Source: Halopenitus malekzadehii (lineage in GTDB: Archaea; Halobacteriota; Halobacteria; Halobacteriales; Haloferacaceae). Taken from it: a DNA stretch of 64,000 bases. The stretch is taken from assembly GCF_900108505.1 (NCBI RefSeq), contig NZ_FNWU01000001.1, forward strand, positions 822,725-886,724, written 5' to 3'. Within the stretch, counting starts at the first letter, position 1; each line of letters begins with the position of its first letter. The notes under the pieces were generated by a model. It was not told the DNA's origin, made no database searches, and saw nothing but the letters and a program-made list of their open reading frames with translations. The position numbers and the translations under genes were made by a program. Below are positions 51,949 through 59,993 of the stretch, piece after piece.

Positions 51949-52722
51949 TCACCGCGTGACCGCTGTCGGCGCGGCGAACTCGACGGTCGTCCCCTCGTAC
52001 CGGCAGTCCTCGAGGGCGTGTTTGGCCGCGAAGCCGGCCTCGTGGGCCGACCGGCCGCGACCGACGCCGACCTTGAAGTCGACGTCGGCCGCCTCGCTGA
52101 CGTGGTCGATCGTCGCCCGGTAGTCGGCCTCGGTCATGTCGGGGCAGATGGAGATGATGTTGTCGCCGCCGACGAAAAACGAGAGCGCTCCGTGTTCCTC
52201 ACGCAGACGCTTCATCAGGGCCGCATACCCCTGCTCGATCCGGATGAACGAGTCGAACTCGTTGAGCTGGTCGGTGTACTTGCCGGTCGCGTCGTTGACA
52301 TCGAAGTGCGCGATCGAGAGGTCGTCGTCGCCGGGCGCGTCGACGTACTCGCCGGCCAGCACCTCGGTCCGGCTGTGGTCCTGTGCGCTGCCGGCCGCCT
52401 GGATCCGCCCGGTCGCGTCCTCGAGCGCGTCGATCGGACGTTCTGCGACGGAGACGCCGAGGCTGACGGTAACGGGGTACCGGTTCCGGATCGTCGCCTG
52501 CAGCCGTTCGTGGTCGCGGTCGTCGAGGCCGTTCGTCACCGCGACCATGTTGTCGAACCGGGTGAAGAAGGCGTAGCCGTCCCGGGATCCGACGAACTGG
52601 GCGATGTCGGCGAACAGCCGCGACTGCATCGTCTGGAGGTCCATCTCGCGCCGCGGCTCGGGTGTGACCGTCCACGGGCCGTAGTTATCGATCTGAACGA
52701 GCGTTACCTGGGTGGTCGTCAC
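51949..52722 (-). CDS. arfA: GTP cyclohydrolase III
   Basis: A 257-residue GTP cyclohydrolase III (ArfA/Gch3), which opens GTP to the formylamino-pyrimidine used for riboflavin and F420 in archaea. The start region TTTQVTLVQIDNYGPWTVTP and the segments FTRFDNMVAVTNGLDDRDHE, LSFFVGGDNIISICPDM and VGVGRGRSAHEAGFAAKHAL are characteristic. I choose the GTG at 52722, because family members begin immediately before TQ(V/L)TLVQIDNYGPW; the longer ATG extension to 52782 is unlike the family. F420 made here could serve the LLM enzyme at 29.6 kb. Confidence 0.92.
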   Translation of the reverse strand: MTTTQVTLVQIDNYGPWTVTPEPRREMDLQTMQSRLFADIAQFVGSRDGYAFFTRFDNMVAVTNGLDDRDHERLQATIRNRYPVTVSLGVSVAERPIDALEDATGRIQAAGSAQDHSRTEVLAGEYVDAPGDDDLSIAHFDVNDATGKYTDQLNEFDSFIRIEQGYAALMKRLREEHGALSFFVGGDNIISICPDMTEADYRATIDHVSEAADVDFKVGVGRGRSAHEAGFAAKHALEDCRYEGTTVEFAAPTAVTR

Positions 52723-52837
52723 GATGTCCGTGTATGCGTGCCGGGGTCGTTTGAGGGTTCCGTTATCCACAGAATGGGCCACATCACGAAATCGTGACGA
52801 TTCGGGCCCTCACGACCGCGCCGGGAAGCACCCCCCG

Positions 52838-52912
52838 ACGCCGAGCGAGAGACCGCCACCACGACGCCGAACGAGAGATACCGACCCCATGACGCCGAGC
52901 AAGAGGTCCGCC
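52838..52912. repeat. Imperfect repeats of GACGCCGARCGAGAG
   Basis: Three copies (starting near 52838, 52863 and 52891), spaced 25-28 bp, lie between divergent GTP cyclohydrolase III and HAD genes. They may be repeat slippage or binding sites. Confidence 0.4.
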
Positions 52913-52952
52913 CGGGCACAACCCCTACTACGTCGGCGTTCCTGTGACCGAT

Positions 52953-53750
52953 ATGGACTACGACGGAGCGGTCCTCGACGTCGACGGGACGGTGGTTCGC
53001 GGGGACGACCCGATTCCCGGCGCCGCCGAGGGATACCGCCGGATCCGGGCGGCCGGGATCGATCCGCTGTTCGTCTCGAACAACCCGACGAAGGCTCCAC
53101 CAGCATACGCTGATCGGCTCGCTGCGGCCGGTTTCACGGTCGATCCGAACCGGATCGTCACCGCGGGCACGGTTACGGTCGGCTACCTCCGGGAGCGACA
53201 CCCCGACGCGGACCACTTCGTGATCGGTGAGTCCGGACTCTTCGAACAGCTGGCCGGGGCCGACCTCGGGACAACCGACGACGTGGAGACGGCGGACGTG
53301 CTCGTCGCGTCGATCGACCGCGAGTTCGATTATGGGGACCTCCGGGACGCGCTGTGGGCGCTCGAGCGCGACATCCCGTTCATCGGGACCGATCCGGACG
53401 TCGTCATCCCGGCTGCCGAACGGAACGTCCCCGGATCGGGAGCCGTGATCAACGCGATCGCGGGCGTTGCCGAGCGGGACCCCGACATCACGCTGGGCAA
53501 GCCCTCACAGCCGGCGGTCGATCTCGTCCGGGAGCGTCTCGGCGTCGATCCCGAGCGCTGTCTCGTCGTGGGCGACCGGCTCGACACCGACATCGCCTTC
53601 GGCGAGCGCGCCGGGATGACCACCGTCCTCGTACGGACCGGAATCACCGACGACGCGCGGCTGGCTGCGACTTCCTACGAGCCGGATTACGTCCTCGACT
53701 CGCTTGCGGAGATCGACCGGGTGCTCGCGGACGGCGCGAAAACGCGATAA
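52953..53750 (+). CDS. HAD-IIA family phosphatase (NagD/PGP-like)
   Basis: A 265-residue HAD hydrolase: motif I GAVLDVDGTVVRGDDPIPG, motif II FVSNNPTKAPPAYA, a C2 cap, and motif III/IV GKPSQPAVDLV with VVGDRLDTDIAFGERAG. It dephosphorylates small metabolites such as phosphoglycolate or p-nitrophenyl phosphate analogues. The start is ATG 52953; a GTG at 52944 in the same frame would add three residues. Confidence 0.87.
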   Translation: MDYDGAVLDVDGTVVRGDDPIPGAAEGYRRIRAAGIDPLFVSNNPTKAPPAYADRLAAAGFTVDPNRIVTAGTVTVGYLRERHPDADHFVIGESGLFEQLAGADLGTTDDVETADVLVASIDREFDYGDLRDALWALERDIPFIGTDPDVVIPAAERNVPGSGAVINAIAGVAERDPDITLGKPSQPAVDLVRERLGVDPERCLVVGDRLDTDIAFGERAGMTTVLVRTGITDDARLAATSYEPDYVLDSLAEIDRVLADGAKTR

Positions 53751-53768
53751 CGATGGACGACTGACGGC

Positions 53769-54167
53769 TCAGAACGCGTCGCCGTACGCCGAGATGTCGG
53801 CCTGCAGTTCCTCACGCAGCGCCGAGTGGACGTGACAGATGTCCTCGCCGCGCTCGACGATCTCGGCCAGATCGTCCTCGTCGACGTCGGCCTCGACGTA
53901 CAGGTCGAAGACGATGGACGACAGGTCGTCGTCATCGTCGAGCTCCGCGGAGGCATCGATCTGGACCGTCCCGAGGTCCTCGATCCCGCGCTGCTGGGCG
54001 CCAACGCGGAACGCTGGGATGTAACAGGAGGCGTACGTCGCCACGAGCGCGGTGTTCGGGTCCGGGCCGGTCTCGCCGGTGGCGTCGATCTGGAGGTCGA
54101 AATCGCCGACCTGGCTGGTGGACGCGTACCCCTCGTCGCTGACCGTCGTGGTTTCGATGTCGGACAT
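53769..54167 (-). CDS. OsmC-family peroxidase-like protein
   Basis: A 132-residue OsmC/Ohr protein. The two redox cysteines are visible in VATYASCYIPAFRVGAQQRG and GEDICHVHSALREEL, and the N-terminal strand region reads DFDLQIDATGETGPDPN. Members reduce organic hydroperoxides. It is convergent with the HAD gene and monocistronic. Confidence 0.88.
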   Translation of the reverse strand: MSDIETTTVSDEGYASTSQVGDFDLQIDATGETGPDPNTALVATYASCYIPAFRVGAQQRGIEDLGTVQIDASAELDDDDDLSSIVFDLYVEADVDEDDLAEIVERGEDICHVHSALREELQADISAYGDAF

Positions 54168-54273
54168 ATCACCTCGACATCCTCGCGAGACGGCCTAAAG
54201 GGTATCGGCCTCTGTCGCCGACCGGCCCGGGTCGAGTCGGGACCGCAACCCCGTGGATCTAGATCCCGTAGAC

Positions 54274-54993
54274 CTAGATCTCGTAGCTCTCGTCGCCCTC
54301 GAGGACGACCGGCTCGCTCGGACCGGCGGTCGCCTCGACCTCACGGACGAAGTCGTCGGTGTCGATCTCGATCGGCGGGAAGCTGTCGTAGTGCATCGGG
54401 ATGGCGACGTCCGCGCCGACCCAGTCGGCGGCGATCGCGGCCTGGGCCGGCCCCATCGTGAAGTGGTCGCCGGCGGGCAGGGCGGCGACGTCCGGTTCGA
54501 GGAACGGACCGATGACCTCACGCATCTCGACCATCAGACTCGTGTCGCCGGCGTGATAGAACGTCGACGATTCGGCGTCGGACTCCTGGGTCGGCTTCGA
54601 GTCCGAGACCACGAAGCCGGCCGGCATCCCGGCGGAGGTGCCGTAGCCCGTGTCGATCCCGTTCGAGTGGTCCGCCCGCACCATCGTCACGAAGGCGTCG
54701 CCGCACTCGACGGTACCGCCGAGGTTCATCCCCATCCCGCCGACGGCGCTGTCGTGGCCGAAGGTGTCCTGGACGTAGCCGACCAGCTCGGGCGTGGCGA
54801 CGAGGGTGGCGTCCTCGTAGCGGTCGACGTCGCCGATGTGGTCGGCGTGACCGTGGGTCAAGAGCAGATAATCCGGATCCAGTTCCTCCGGCGAGACGTC
54901 CGTCTTCGGGTTGTCGAAGAAGGGGTCGATGAGCAGGTCCGTCTCGCCGACCGAAACGTGCCACGTGGAGTGGCCGTGCCAGGTGAGTTCCAT
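54274..54993 (-). CDS. UPF0173-type metallo-beta-lactamase-fold hydrolase
   Basis: A 239-residue MBL protein: [18 protein letters not shown] at the start, metal motif [12 protein letters not shown] (HxHxDH), YHAGDTSLM and [11 protein letters not shown]. This is the widespread UPF0173/YtkL-like metal-dependent hydrolase. The ATG at 54993 lies about 31 nt after a TATA element at 55019-55029. A perfect 12-bp palindrome GGATCTAGATCC just beyond its stop (54255-54266) may be part of a termination signal. Confidence 0.85.
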   Translation of the reverse strand: MELTWHGHSTWHVSVGETDLLIDPFFDNPKTDVSPEELDPDYLLLTHGHADHIGDVDRYEDATLVATPELVGYVQDTFGHDSAVGGMGMNLGGTVECGDAFVTMVRADHSNGIDTGYGTSAGMPAGFVVSDSKPTQESDAESSTFYHAGDTSLMVEMREVIGPFLEPDVAALPAGDHFTMGPAQAAIAADWVGADVAIPMHYDSFPPIEIDTDDFVREVEATAGPSEPVVLEGDESYEI

Positions 54994-55153
54994 ATGCGTT
55001 CGTGTCATCGGTCGGATGACTAATAAAGGTCGCCGCCCGGGCCATGAGCGTAACCGAAAAGCGGCACGATCACGTAGTGGCGTCTCTCCGACCGTCGGGA
55101 TCGCGGGAGCCGGAAGCTGTAGTCTTAAGGCTGCCGCCCACGGACGGGGTCGT

Positions 55154-56248
55154 ATGCACACACGGGACCTCTCCGACCACTCCCCGTACGTTCCCGGTCG
55201 CGGCGACGAGGAGGTCGCCCGCGAGCTCGGGATCGATCCGGCGGAACTCATCACCCTCTCCTCGAACGAGAACCCCCACGGCGCGAGCCCCGACGCCGTC
55301 GAGGCGATCCGGGAGAGCGCCGAGTCGATCAGCGTCTATCCCAAGTCCTCACACGCCGACCTCATCGCGGGACTCGCCGAGGAGTGGGACCTCGCGGAGG
55401 AACAGGTGTGGCTCTCGGCCGGGGCCGACGGATCGATCGACTACCTCTCTCGGGCGATGCTCGAGCCGGACGACCGGATCCTGATCCCCGACCCGGGATT
55501 CGCCTACTACGGAATGTCGGCGCGGTACCATCACGGCGAGGTCGCGACCTACGACCTCGACCCTGCGGACGACTTCGAGCAAACGGCCGAGTCGATTCTC
55601 GACGCCTACGCCGGCGAGCGGATGATCTACGTCACCTCGCCGCACAACCCCTCCGGCTCCGTGATGGATCTCTCCGAGGTCCGGCTGCTCGCGGATGCGA
55701 CCGCCGAGGAGACGCTCGTCGTGGTCGACGAGGCCTACGGCGAGTTCGCCGAGACGCCATCGGCGGTCGAGCTCTTCGAGGAACGCGACGACGTCGCCGT
55801 CCTCCGAACGTTCTCGAAGGCCTACGGGCTCGCGGGGCTGCGCGTGGGATACGCCCTCGTTCCCGAGGACTGGGCGGACGCCTACGCCCGCGTGAACACG
55901 CCGTTCGCCGCCAGCGAGCTGGCCTGCCGCGCGGCGCTGGCCGCCCTGGTGGACGACGAGCATGTCGAGCGCTCGATCGAGTCGGCGCGATGGGGCCGCG
56001 AGTACGTCCGCGAGCACGTCGACGCGCCGACCGTCGAGTCGGCCGGCAACTTCGTGCTGATCGAGGTCGGCGACGCCGAGGCGGTGACCGAGGCGCTCCA
56101 ACACGAGGGGATCATCGTCCGTGACTGCACGTCCTTCGGTCTGCCCGAACACGTCCGGGTCACGACCGGCACGCGCGAGGAGACGCGGGCGGCGGTCGAG
56201 GCCATCAACGACGTACTCGCGCGGCTCGAACCGGGTGTGTCGGCGTGA
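55154..56248 (+). CDS. hisC: Histidinol-phosphate aminotransferase
   Basis: A 364-residue fold-type I PLP aminotransferase in the HisC family: [20 protein letters not shown] at the N-terminus, [25 protein letters not shown], the PLP lysine in [17 protein letters not shown], and a C-terminal Arg in [10 protein letters not shown]. It converts imidazole-acetol phosphate to histidinol phosphate in histidine synthesis. The TATA-like GTCTTAAGG at 55122-55130 gives a leaderless start at 55154. Its stop overlaps the next gene (TGATG), so it heads a three-gene operon. Confidence 0.92.
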   Translation: MHTRDLSDHSPYVPGRGDEEVARELGIDPAELITLSSNENPHGASPDAVEAIRESAESISVYPKSSHADLIAGLAEEWDLAEEQVWLSAGADGSIDYLSRAMLEPDDRILIPDPGFAYYGMSARYHHGEVATYDLDPADDFEQTAESILDAYAGERMIYVTSPHNPSGSVMDLSEVRLLADATAEETLVVVDEAYGEFAETPSAVELFEERDDVAVLRTFSKAYGLAGLRVGYALVPEDWADAYARVNTPFAASELACRAALAALVDDEHVERSIESARWGREYVREHVDAPTVESAGNFVLIEVGDAEAVTEALQHEGIIVRDCTSFGLPEHVRVTTGTREETRAAVEAINDVLARLEPGVSA

Positions 56249-56778
56249 TGCGCGTCGCCGTCACCGGAACGCCCGGAACTGGAAAGACGTCCGCGACGCG
56301 GCTGCTCGAGGGTGAAGACGTGGACGAAGACGGGGGCACCCACTCGGTCATCCACCTCAACGAGCTGATCGAGTCGGACGAGGGCCTCTGGACCGAGCGC
56401 GACGACGACCGGGGCTCGCTCGTCGCCGACCTCGAGGCGATCGCCGACCGGATCGGCGACTGGGACGGGATCCTCGAGTCACACCTCGCGCACCACTTCG
56501 AGGCCGATCGGGTCGTCGTGCTCCGGTGTGCCCCCGAGCTCCTCGAGGACCGGCTGATCGAGCGGGGCGAGCCCCCGGCGACGGCGCGTGAGAACGCAGA
56601 GAGCGAGGCGCTGGACGTGATCCTCTCGGAGGCCGTCGAGCGGTTCGGGCGCGAGAACATCTACGAGATCGATACGACCGACGCGGAACCCGACGCGGTC
56701 GCCGACGCGATCCGGGCGGTCATCGACGGCGACCGCGAGCCCAGCGCCGGAACGGTCGACTTCACGGGGTACTTATAA
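56248..56778 (+). CDS. Adenylate kinase family protein (Fap7/hCINAP-like)
   Basis: A 176-residue NMP-kinase-type protein: P-loop VAVTGTPGTGKTSATRLLEG, ESHLAHHFEADRVVVLRCAP, and RLIERGEPPATARENAESEA as lid-like region. Archaeal members belong to the Fap7-type adenylate kinases implicated in small-subunit ribosome maturation. Its ATG overlaps the hisC stop, and the next gene follows 4 nt after its own stop, so the three are coupled. Confidence 0.88.
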   Translation: MRVAVTGTPGTGKTSATRLLEGEDVDEDGGTHSVIHLNELIESDEGLWTERDDDRGSLVADLEAIADRIGDWDGILESHLAHHFEADRVVVLRCAPELLEDRLIERGEPPATARENAESEALDVILSEAVERFGRENIYEIDTTDAEPDAVADAIRAVIDGDREPSAGTVDFTGYL

Positions 56779-56782
56779 ACCG

Positions 56783-57442
56783 ATGACGCTCGACCGCCTG
56801 CGACCGCTCGCGGACCGGCTGCTCAGTCCGTGGGTGGCGGCGGCCGACCGGCTGGGGATGAGCCCGGACGGGGTGAGCGTCGCGGCGTTTCTTGCGGCGA
56901 TCGCCGCCGGGGTGGCGTTCGCCCTCGCGACGCCGGCCGGCTACCTCGCCGGCGCCGTCCTCGTGTTCGGGAACGGCTGGCTCGATCTCGTCGATGGCGC
57001 GCTGGCTCGCGAGCAGGGCGTCGAATCCTCGGGCGGCGATCTCCTCGACCACGTCCTCGACCGATACGCCGACATCGCGATCCTTGCCGGACTGGCGGCC
57101 GGGATCGGCCGGTACGGACTCGGGCTCGCGGCAGTGACGGGCGTGTTGATGACCTCCTACCTCGGCACGCAGATACAGGCGGTCGGGCTGGGTCGGGAGT
57201 ACGGCGGACTGCTCGGGCGCGCCGACCGGCTCGCGCTCGTGGGCGTGACGGGTGTCCTCGCGGCGATCGCTCCCGGCCCGGTCGTGTCGACGACCGTGCT
57301 TCCGGACGCGATCCTCGACCTCGTCGGCCCCGCGATCGGCCCGACCGGGATCGGGATCGTGGCGATCCTCCTGGCGCTGTTCGCCGTCGTTGGCCATCTC
57401 ACCGCACTCCAGCGGTTTATGGGTGCCTGGGCCGATCTGTAG
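56783..57442 (+). CDS. CDP-alcohol phosphatidyltransferase family protein (archaetidylinositol-phosphate synthase-like)
   Basis: A 219-residue membrane enzyme with several hydrophobic helices and the CDP-alcohol transferase motif spread over LDLVDGALAREQG and GGDLLDHVLDRYAD (D-x2-DG-x2-AR...G-x3-D-x3-D). In archaea this gene neighbourhood (hisC, adenylate kinase) usually contains archaetidylinositol-phosphate synthase, which links CDP-archaeol to inositol phosphate. Substrate assignment is by family and context. Confidence 0.85.
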   Translation: MTLDRLRPLADRLLSPWVAAADRLGMSPDGVSVAAFLAAIAAGVAFALATPAGYLAGAVLVFGNGWLDLVDGALAREQGVESSGGDLLDHVLDRYADIAILAGLAAGIGRYGLGLAAVTGVLMTSYLGTQIQAVGLGREYGGLLGRADRLALVGVTGVLAAIAPGPVVSTTVLPDAILDLVGPAIGPTGIGIVAILLALFAVVGHLTALQRFMGAWADL

Positions 57443-57472
57443 CCGGATGGAGGCGCGTCACCCCAACCCTGG

Positions 57473-57482
57473 TCCTTAAAAG
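57473..57482 (+). promoter_or_regulatory. TATA box of the CopG-like small protein gene
   Basis: TCCTTAAAAG centred about 27 nt before ATG 57505. Confidence 0.5.
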
Positions 57483-57504
57483 CCTCGGCGAAATACGTGG
57501 CGAT

Positions 57505-57741
57505 ATGCCGACCTTCGAACTGTCGCTGTCCGACGACGTGTACTCCGAGTTCCAGCAGCTGGCCGACCAGGAGTTCGTCAGCGAGGAGCAGGCCGCCGAG
57601 GAGCTCATCGCCTCGGGGATCGAGGCGTACAACGTCACGATCGTCGACGAGGAGCCCCGTGACGAGATGATGGAGAGCGCCGAGAACAACATGTTCGACA
57701 CCGCCGAGGATCCCGGCAGCATCGAGGACGATCGGCTCTGA
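57505..57741 (+). CDS. Small acidic protein, ribbon-helix-helix-like
   Basis: A 78-residue protein starting MPTFELSLSDDVYSEFQQLA, reminiscent of a CopG-type strand-helix start, followed by a helix around EEQAAEELIASGIEAYNV and an acidic tail. Such proteins are common and conserved in haloarchaea; some are DNA-binding, but the acidity here makes that uncertain. Confidence 0.75.
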   Translation: MPTFELSLSDDVYSEFQQLADQEFVSEEQAAEELIASGIEAYNVTIVDEEPRDEMMESAENNMFDTAEDPGSIEDDRL

Positions 57742-57767
57742 CGTTCTGCCACGGAGTGACCGATGTT

Positions 57768-58022
57768 CTACTCGCCGTCGTCGTCGGCTTCTTGAAGCAG
57801 GGATAGTTCACCCTGTACTGAGCGAATGATGGGCTGTATACCACGATATAGGTGAGATAGCGGTGTATGGATGGAATATCGGTGACCGGAAGCCGTCTTC
57901 CAGTTGCGACTGGATCGAGCGACGTCGTCGAGCGATCGGATCTCGAACGGTGACGTTCGGCGACGTCGATCAGCGCTCTCGGCCGTCGCGTCGCTACACT
58001 CATCAGTCGTCCCTTCCACCAT
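57768..58022 (-). CDS. Possible small protein (84 aa)
   Basis: A frame starting MVEGTTDECSDATAESADRR and ending SLLQEADDDGE. A TATA element shared with the divergent gene (58068-58078) lies about 50 nt upstream, allowing a short leader. Composition is plausible but no domain is recognised. Without it, this region of about 350 bases would be empty. Confidence 0.4.
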   Translation of the reverse strand: MVEGTTDECSDATAESADRRRRTSPFEIRSLDDVARSSRNWKTASGHRYSIHTPLSHLYRGIQPIIRSVQGELSLLQEADDDGE

Positions 58023-58067
58023 TCGTCCCTTCCTCGCGTCGATCGGATGATGTTACTGACTACCACA

Positions 58068-58078
58068 GATATATAACC
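58068..58078. promoter_or_regulatory. Symmetric TATA element between divergent small genes
   Basis: GATATATAACC reads as a TATA box in both directions. In plus orientation it is 23 nt before GTG 58096; in minus orientation it would initiate about 25 nt before ATG 58022. Confidence 0.45.
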
Positions 58079-58095
58079 ACCCCGTAACCTATTCC

Positions 58096-58314
58096 GTGAC
58101 AGGAGGCACCACGGTGCACGACTCAATGTGGACTGACGGCGGCGCACGGACCGAGACCGACCGCGCGGCGGAAGCGGAGGCGGTCGTCGAGGCGTTCCTC
58201 GATCGTGACCTCGTGGACGGTGACACACGGTCGGAGCTCCGCCGGCTGCTCGCGGCGGATCGGCCCGTGGAGGCGCTGCGGATCGCGACGCGGCAGCGAC
58301 GAAAGGGCCGGTGA
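58096..58314 (+). CDS. Small acidic protein (72 aa)
   Basis: A frame from GTG 58096 with strong GC3 bias, containing ETDRAAEAEAVVEAFLDRDL and SELRRLLAADRPVEALRIAT: two amphipathic helices and a basic C-terminus RQRRKGR. The TATA spacing fits a leaderless GTG start; GTG 58114, preceded by GGAGG, is an alternative. No family is recognised. It ends just before the hairpin-rich spacer upstream of trpB. Confidence 0.6.
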   Translation: MTGGTTVHDSMWTDGGARTETDRAAEAEAVVEAFLDRDLVDGDTRSELRRLLAADRPVEALRIATRQRRKGR

Positions 58315-58674
58315 ACCGCCTCGGGGTCAAGTGGGTCGAGACGCCGAGCGTCTCGTCATCACGGAAGACAACGTCTTCCGTACGACCCCGAGGCTTCCCG
58401 TGGGTTAGTCGGACACTCCCACGATACCATCGGCCTGATAACCTCGAACGGCGTCGTGGGTCACGGTCGGGGCGTCCACGGCCCCCGATGCCTGCCGTCG
58501 TCGTCCGAAAATCGGAGATTTCCGGACGACCCCGAGGCACTCGGCCTGCTCAGCCTGTAGATCGGATCACCTCACCGCTGCGACTACCCGACTGGCCAGC
58601 AGCCCAAGAGGGACGCCAGACGGGGGGATGCCGGATGGCGGTGACACTTTTAAGCAGCCTTCCCGAAGGGACCG
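58315..58674. ncRNA. Strongly structured spacer before trpB, candidate structured RNA
   Basis: A 10-bp outer stem (58319-58328 with 58384-58393) encloses two hairpins: 58337-58343/58349-58355 (7 bp) and 58361-58369/58373-58381 (9 bp, loop AAC), a cloverleaf-like three-way junction. Further stems are 58399-58404/58418-58423, 58467-58472/58483-58488 and 58500-58513/58517-58530 (14 bp with one mismatch, loop GGA). The sequence GACCCCGAGG follows the 9-bp hairpin and occurs again at the end of the 14-bp hairpin. Because the trpB TATA box is downstream (58646-58655), this is not simply a trpB leader; it may be a separate RNA or the end of a lost mobile element. Confidence 0.5.
58646..58655 (+). 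promoter_or_regulatory. TATA box of trpB
   Basis: ACTTTTAAGC centred 25 nt before ATG 58675; indicates a leaderless trpB transcript that starts downstream of the hairpin array. Confidence 0.6.
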
Positions 58675-59829
58675 ATGATGACGACCGGAGATTTCGCTGG
58701 ATACGGCGGACGCCACGTCCCCGACCCCCTTGAAGAACCGCTCGACCGGCTCGCGACCGCCTACGACGAGATCGCCGACACGGAGTCGTTCCAGGCCGAG
58801 CTCCGTCGCCTGTTGGAGGAGTACGCGGGACGATCGACGCCCCTCCATCACGCGGCACGCCTCTCGGAGCGCTACGGCGCGGACATCTACCTCAAACGGG
58901 AGGACCTGCTCCACGGCGGCGCCCACAAGATCAACAACGCGCTCGGGCAGGCCCTGCTCGCCAAGCAGGCGGGCAAGGACCGGCTGATCGCCGAGACGGG
59001 CGCGGGCCAACACGGCACCGCGACCGCGATGGTCGGCGCGCTGTTGGACCTGGACACGGAGATCTACATGGGCGCGAAGGACGTCGAGCGCCAGCGGATG
59101 AACGTCTTCCGGATGCGCCTGATGGGCGCCGAGGTGAACGAGGTGACCCGCGGCGGGGCCGGACTCGCGGACGCCGTGGACGCCGCTCTCGAGGACTTCG
59201 CGGGCACCGTCGCCGACACCCACTACCTCGTCGGCAGCGTCGTCGGTCCCAACCCGTTCCCGCGGATGGTCCGCGACTTCCAGTCGGTCATCGGCCGGGA
59301 GGCCCGCGAGCAGTTCCTGGACCGAACCGGCGAACTGCCGGACGCGGCGGTCGCCTGCGTCGGCGGCGGCTCGAACGCGATCGGCCTGTTCCACGCGTTC
59401 GGCGACGACGACGTCGCCTTTTACGGTGCCGAGGGTGGCGGCGAGGGCACCGATTCGACGCGACACGCGGCGCCGCTGGCCAGCGGCCACGACGACGTCA
59501 TTCACGGGATGAAAACGCGCGTCATCGACGAGGACGTCGAGGTGCATTCGGTCTCCGCCGGGCTCGATTACCCCGGCGTCGGCCCCGAACACGCGATGTT
59601 CCGGGAGCTGGGCCGGGCCGAGTACGTCGGCGTCGACGACGACGCCGCGCTCGCCGCCTTCCGCGAACTGAGCGAGACGGAGGGGATCATCCCGGCGCTG
59701 GAGTCGAGCCACGCGATCGCCCGCGCGATCGAGCTCGCGGAAGCCGGCGACCACGAGACGATCCTCGTGAACCTCTCTGGGCGCGGCGACAAGGACATGG
59801 AAACCGCCGCCGAACGATTCGACCTCTGA
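58675..59829 (+). CDS. trpB: Tryptophan synthase beta chain
   Basis: A 384-residue TrpB1-type enzyme: [20 protein letters not shown] at the start, the PLP lysine in [45 protein letters not shown] and [13 protein letters not shown]. It joins indole (normally tunnelled from TrpA) with serine. It stands alone here: haloarchaeal trpB is usually in a trpCBA operon, but neither trpC nor trpA is adjacent. ATG 58675 is favoured over 58678 by TATA spacing. Confidence 0.93.
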   Translation: MMTTGDFAGYGGRHVPDPLEEPLDRLATAYDEIADTESFQAELRRLLEEYAGRSTPLHHAARLSERYGADIYLKREDLLHGGAHKINNALGQALLAKQAGKDRLIAETGAGQHGTATAMVGALLDLDTEIYMGAKDVERQRMNVFRMRLMGAEVNEVTRGGAGLADAVDAALEDFAGTVADTHYLVGSVVGPNPFPRMVRDFQSVIGREAREQFLDRTGELPDAAVACVGGGSNAIGLFHAFGDDDVAFYGAEGGGEGTDSTRHAAPLASGHDDVIHGMKTRVIDEDVEVHSVSAGLDYPGVGPEHAMFRELGRAEYVGVDDDAALAAFRELSETEGIIPALESSHAIARAIELAEAGDHETILVNLSGRGDKDMETAAERFDL

Positions 59830-59993
59830 GAACGGACGCACGGTCACCGGTCACCGGCGGTACCGGGGCTCAACGCCGGCGGCAGAATGATGCAACGCCC
59901 GCCGCTCGTGACCCGTCGCCGACGGTCCCGTGACTCAAGCGGTCGTTTGTGTCTTTGGAAGGTACTTAGCGGCGGGGTGAGAACCCTCGGTCG

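Noticed and set aside
54255-54266. Palindrome GGATCTAGATCC after the MBL gene as a possible operator
   Set aside because: It lies just beyond the stop codon with no promoter nearby; at most part of a terminator, so not reported as an operator.
58315-58540. Hairpin array as a CRISPR array
   Set aside because: Repeats are not regularly spaced, have no unique spacers of constant length, and no cas genes are near.
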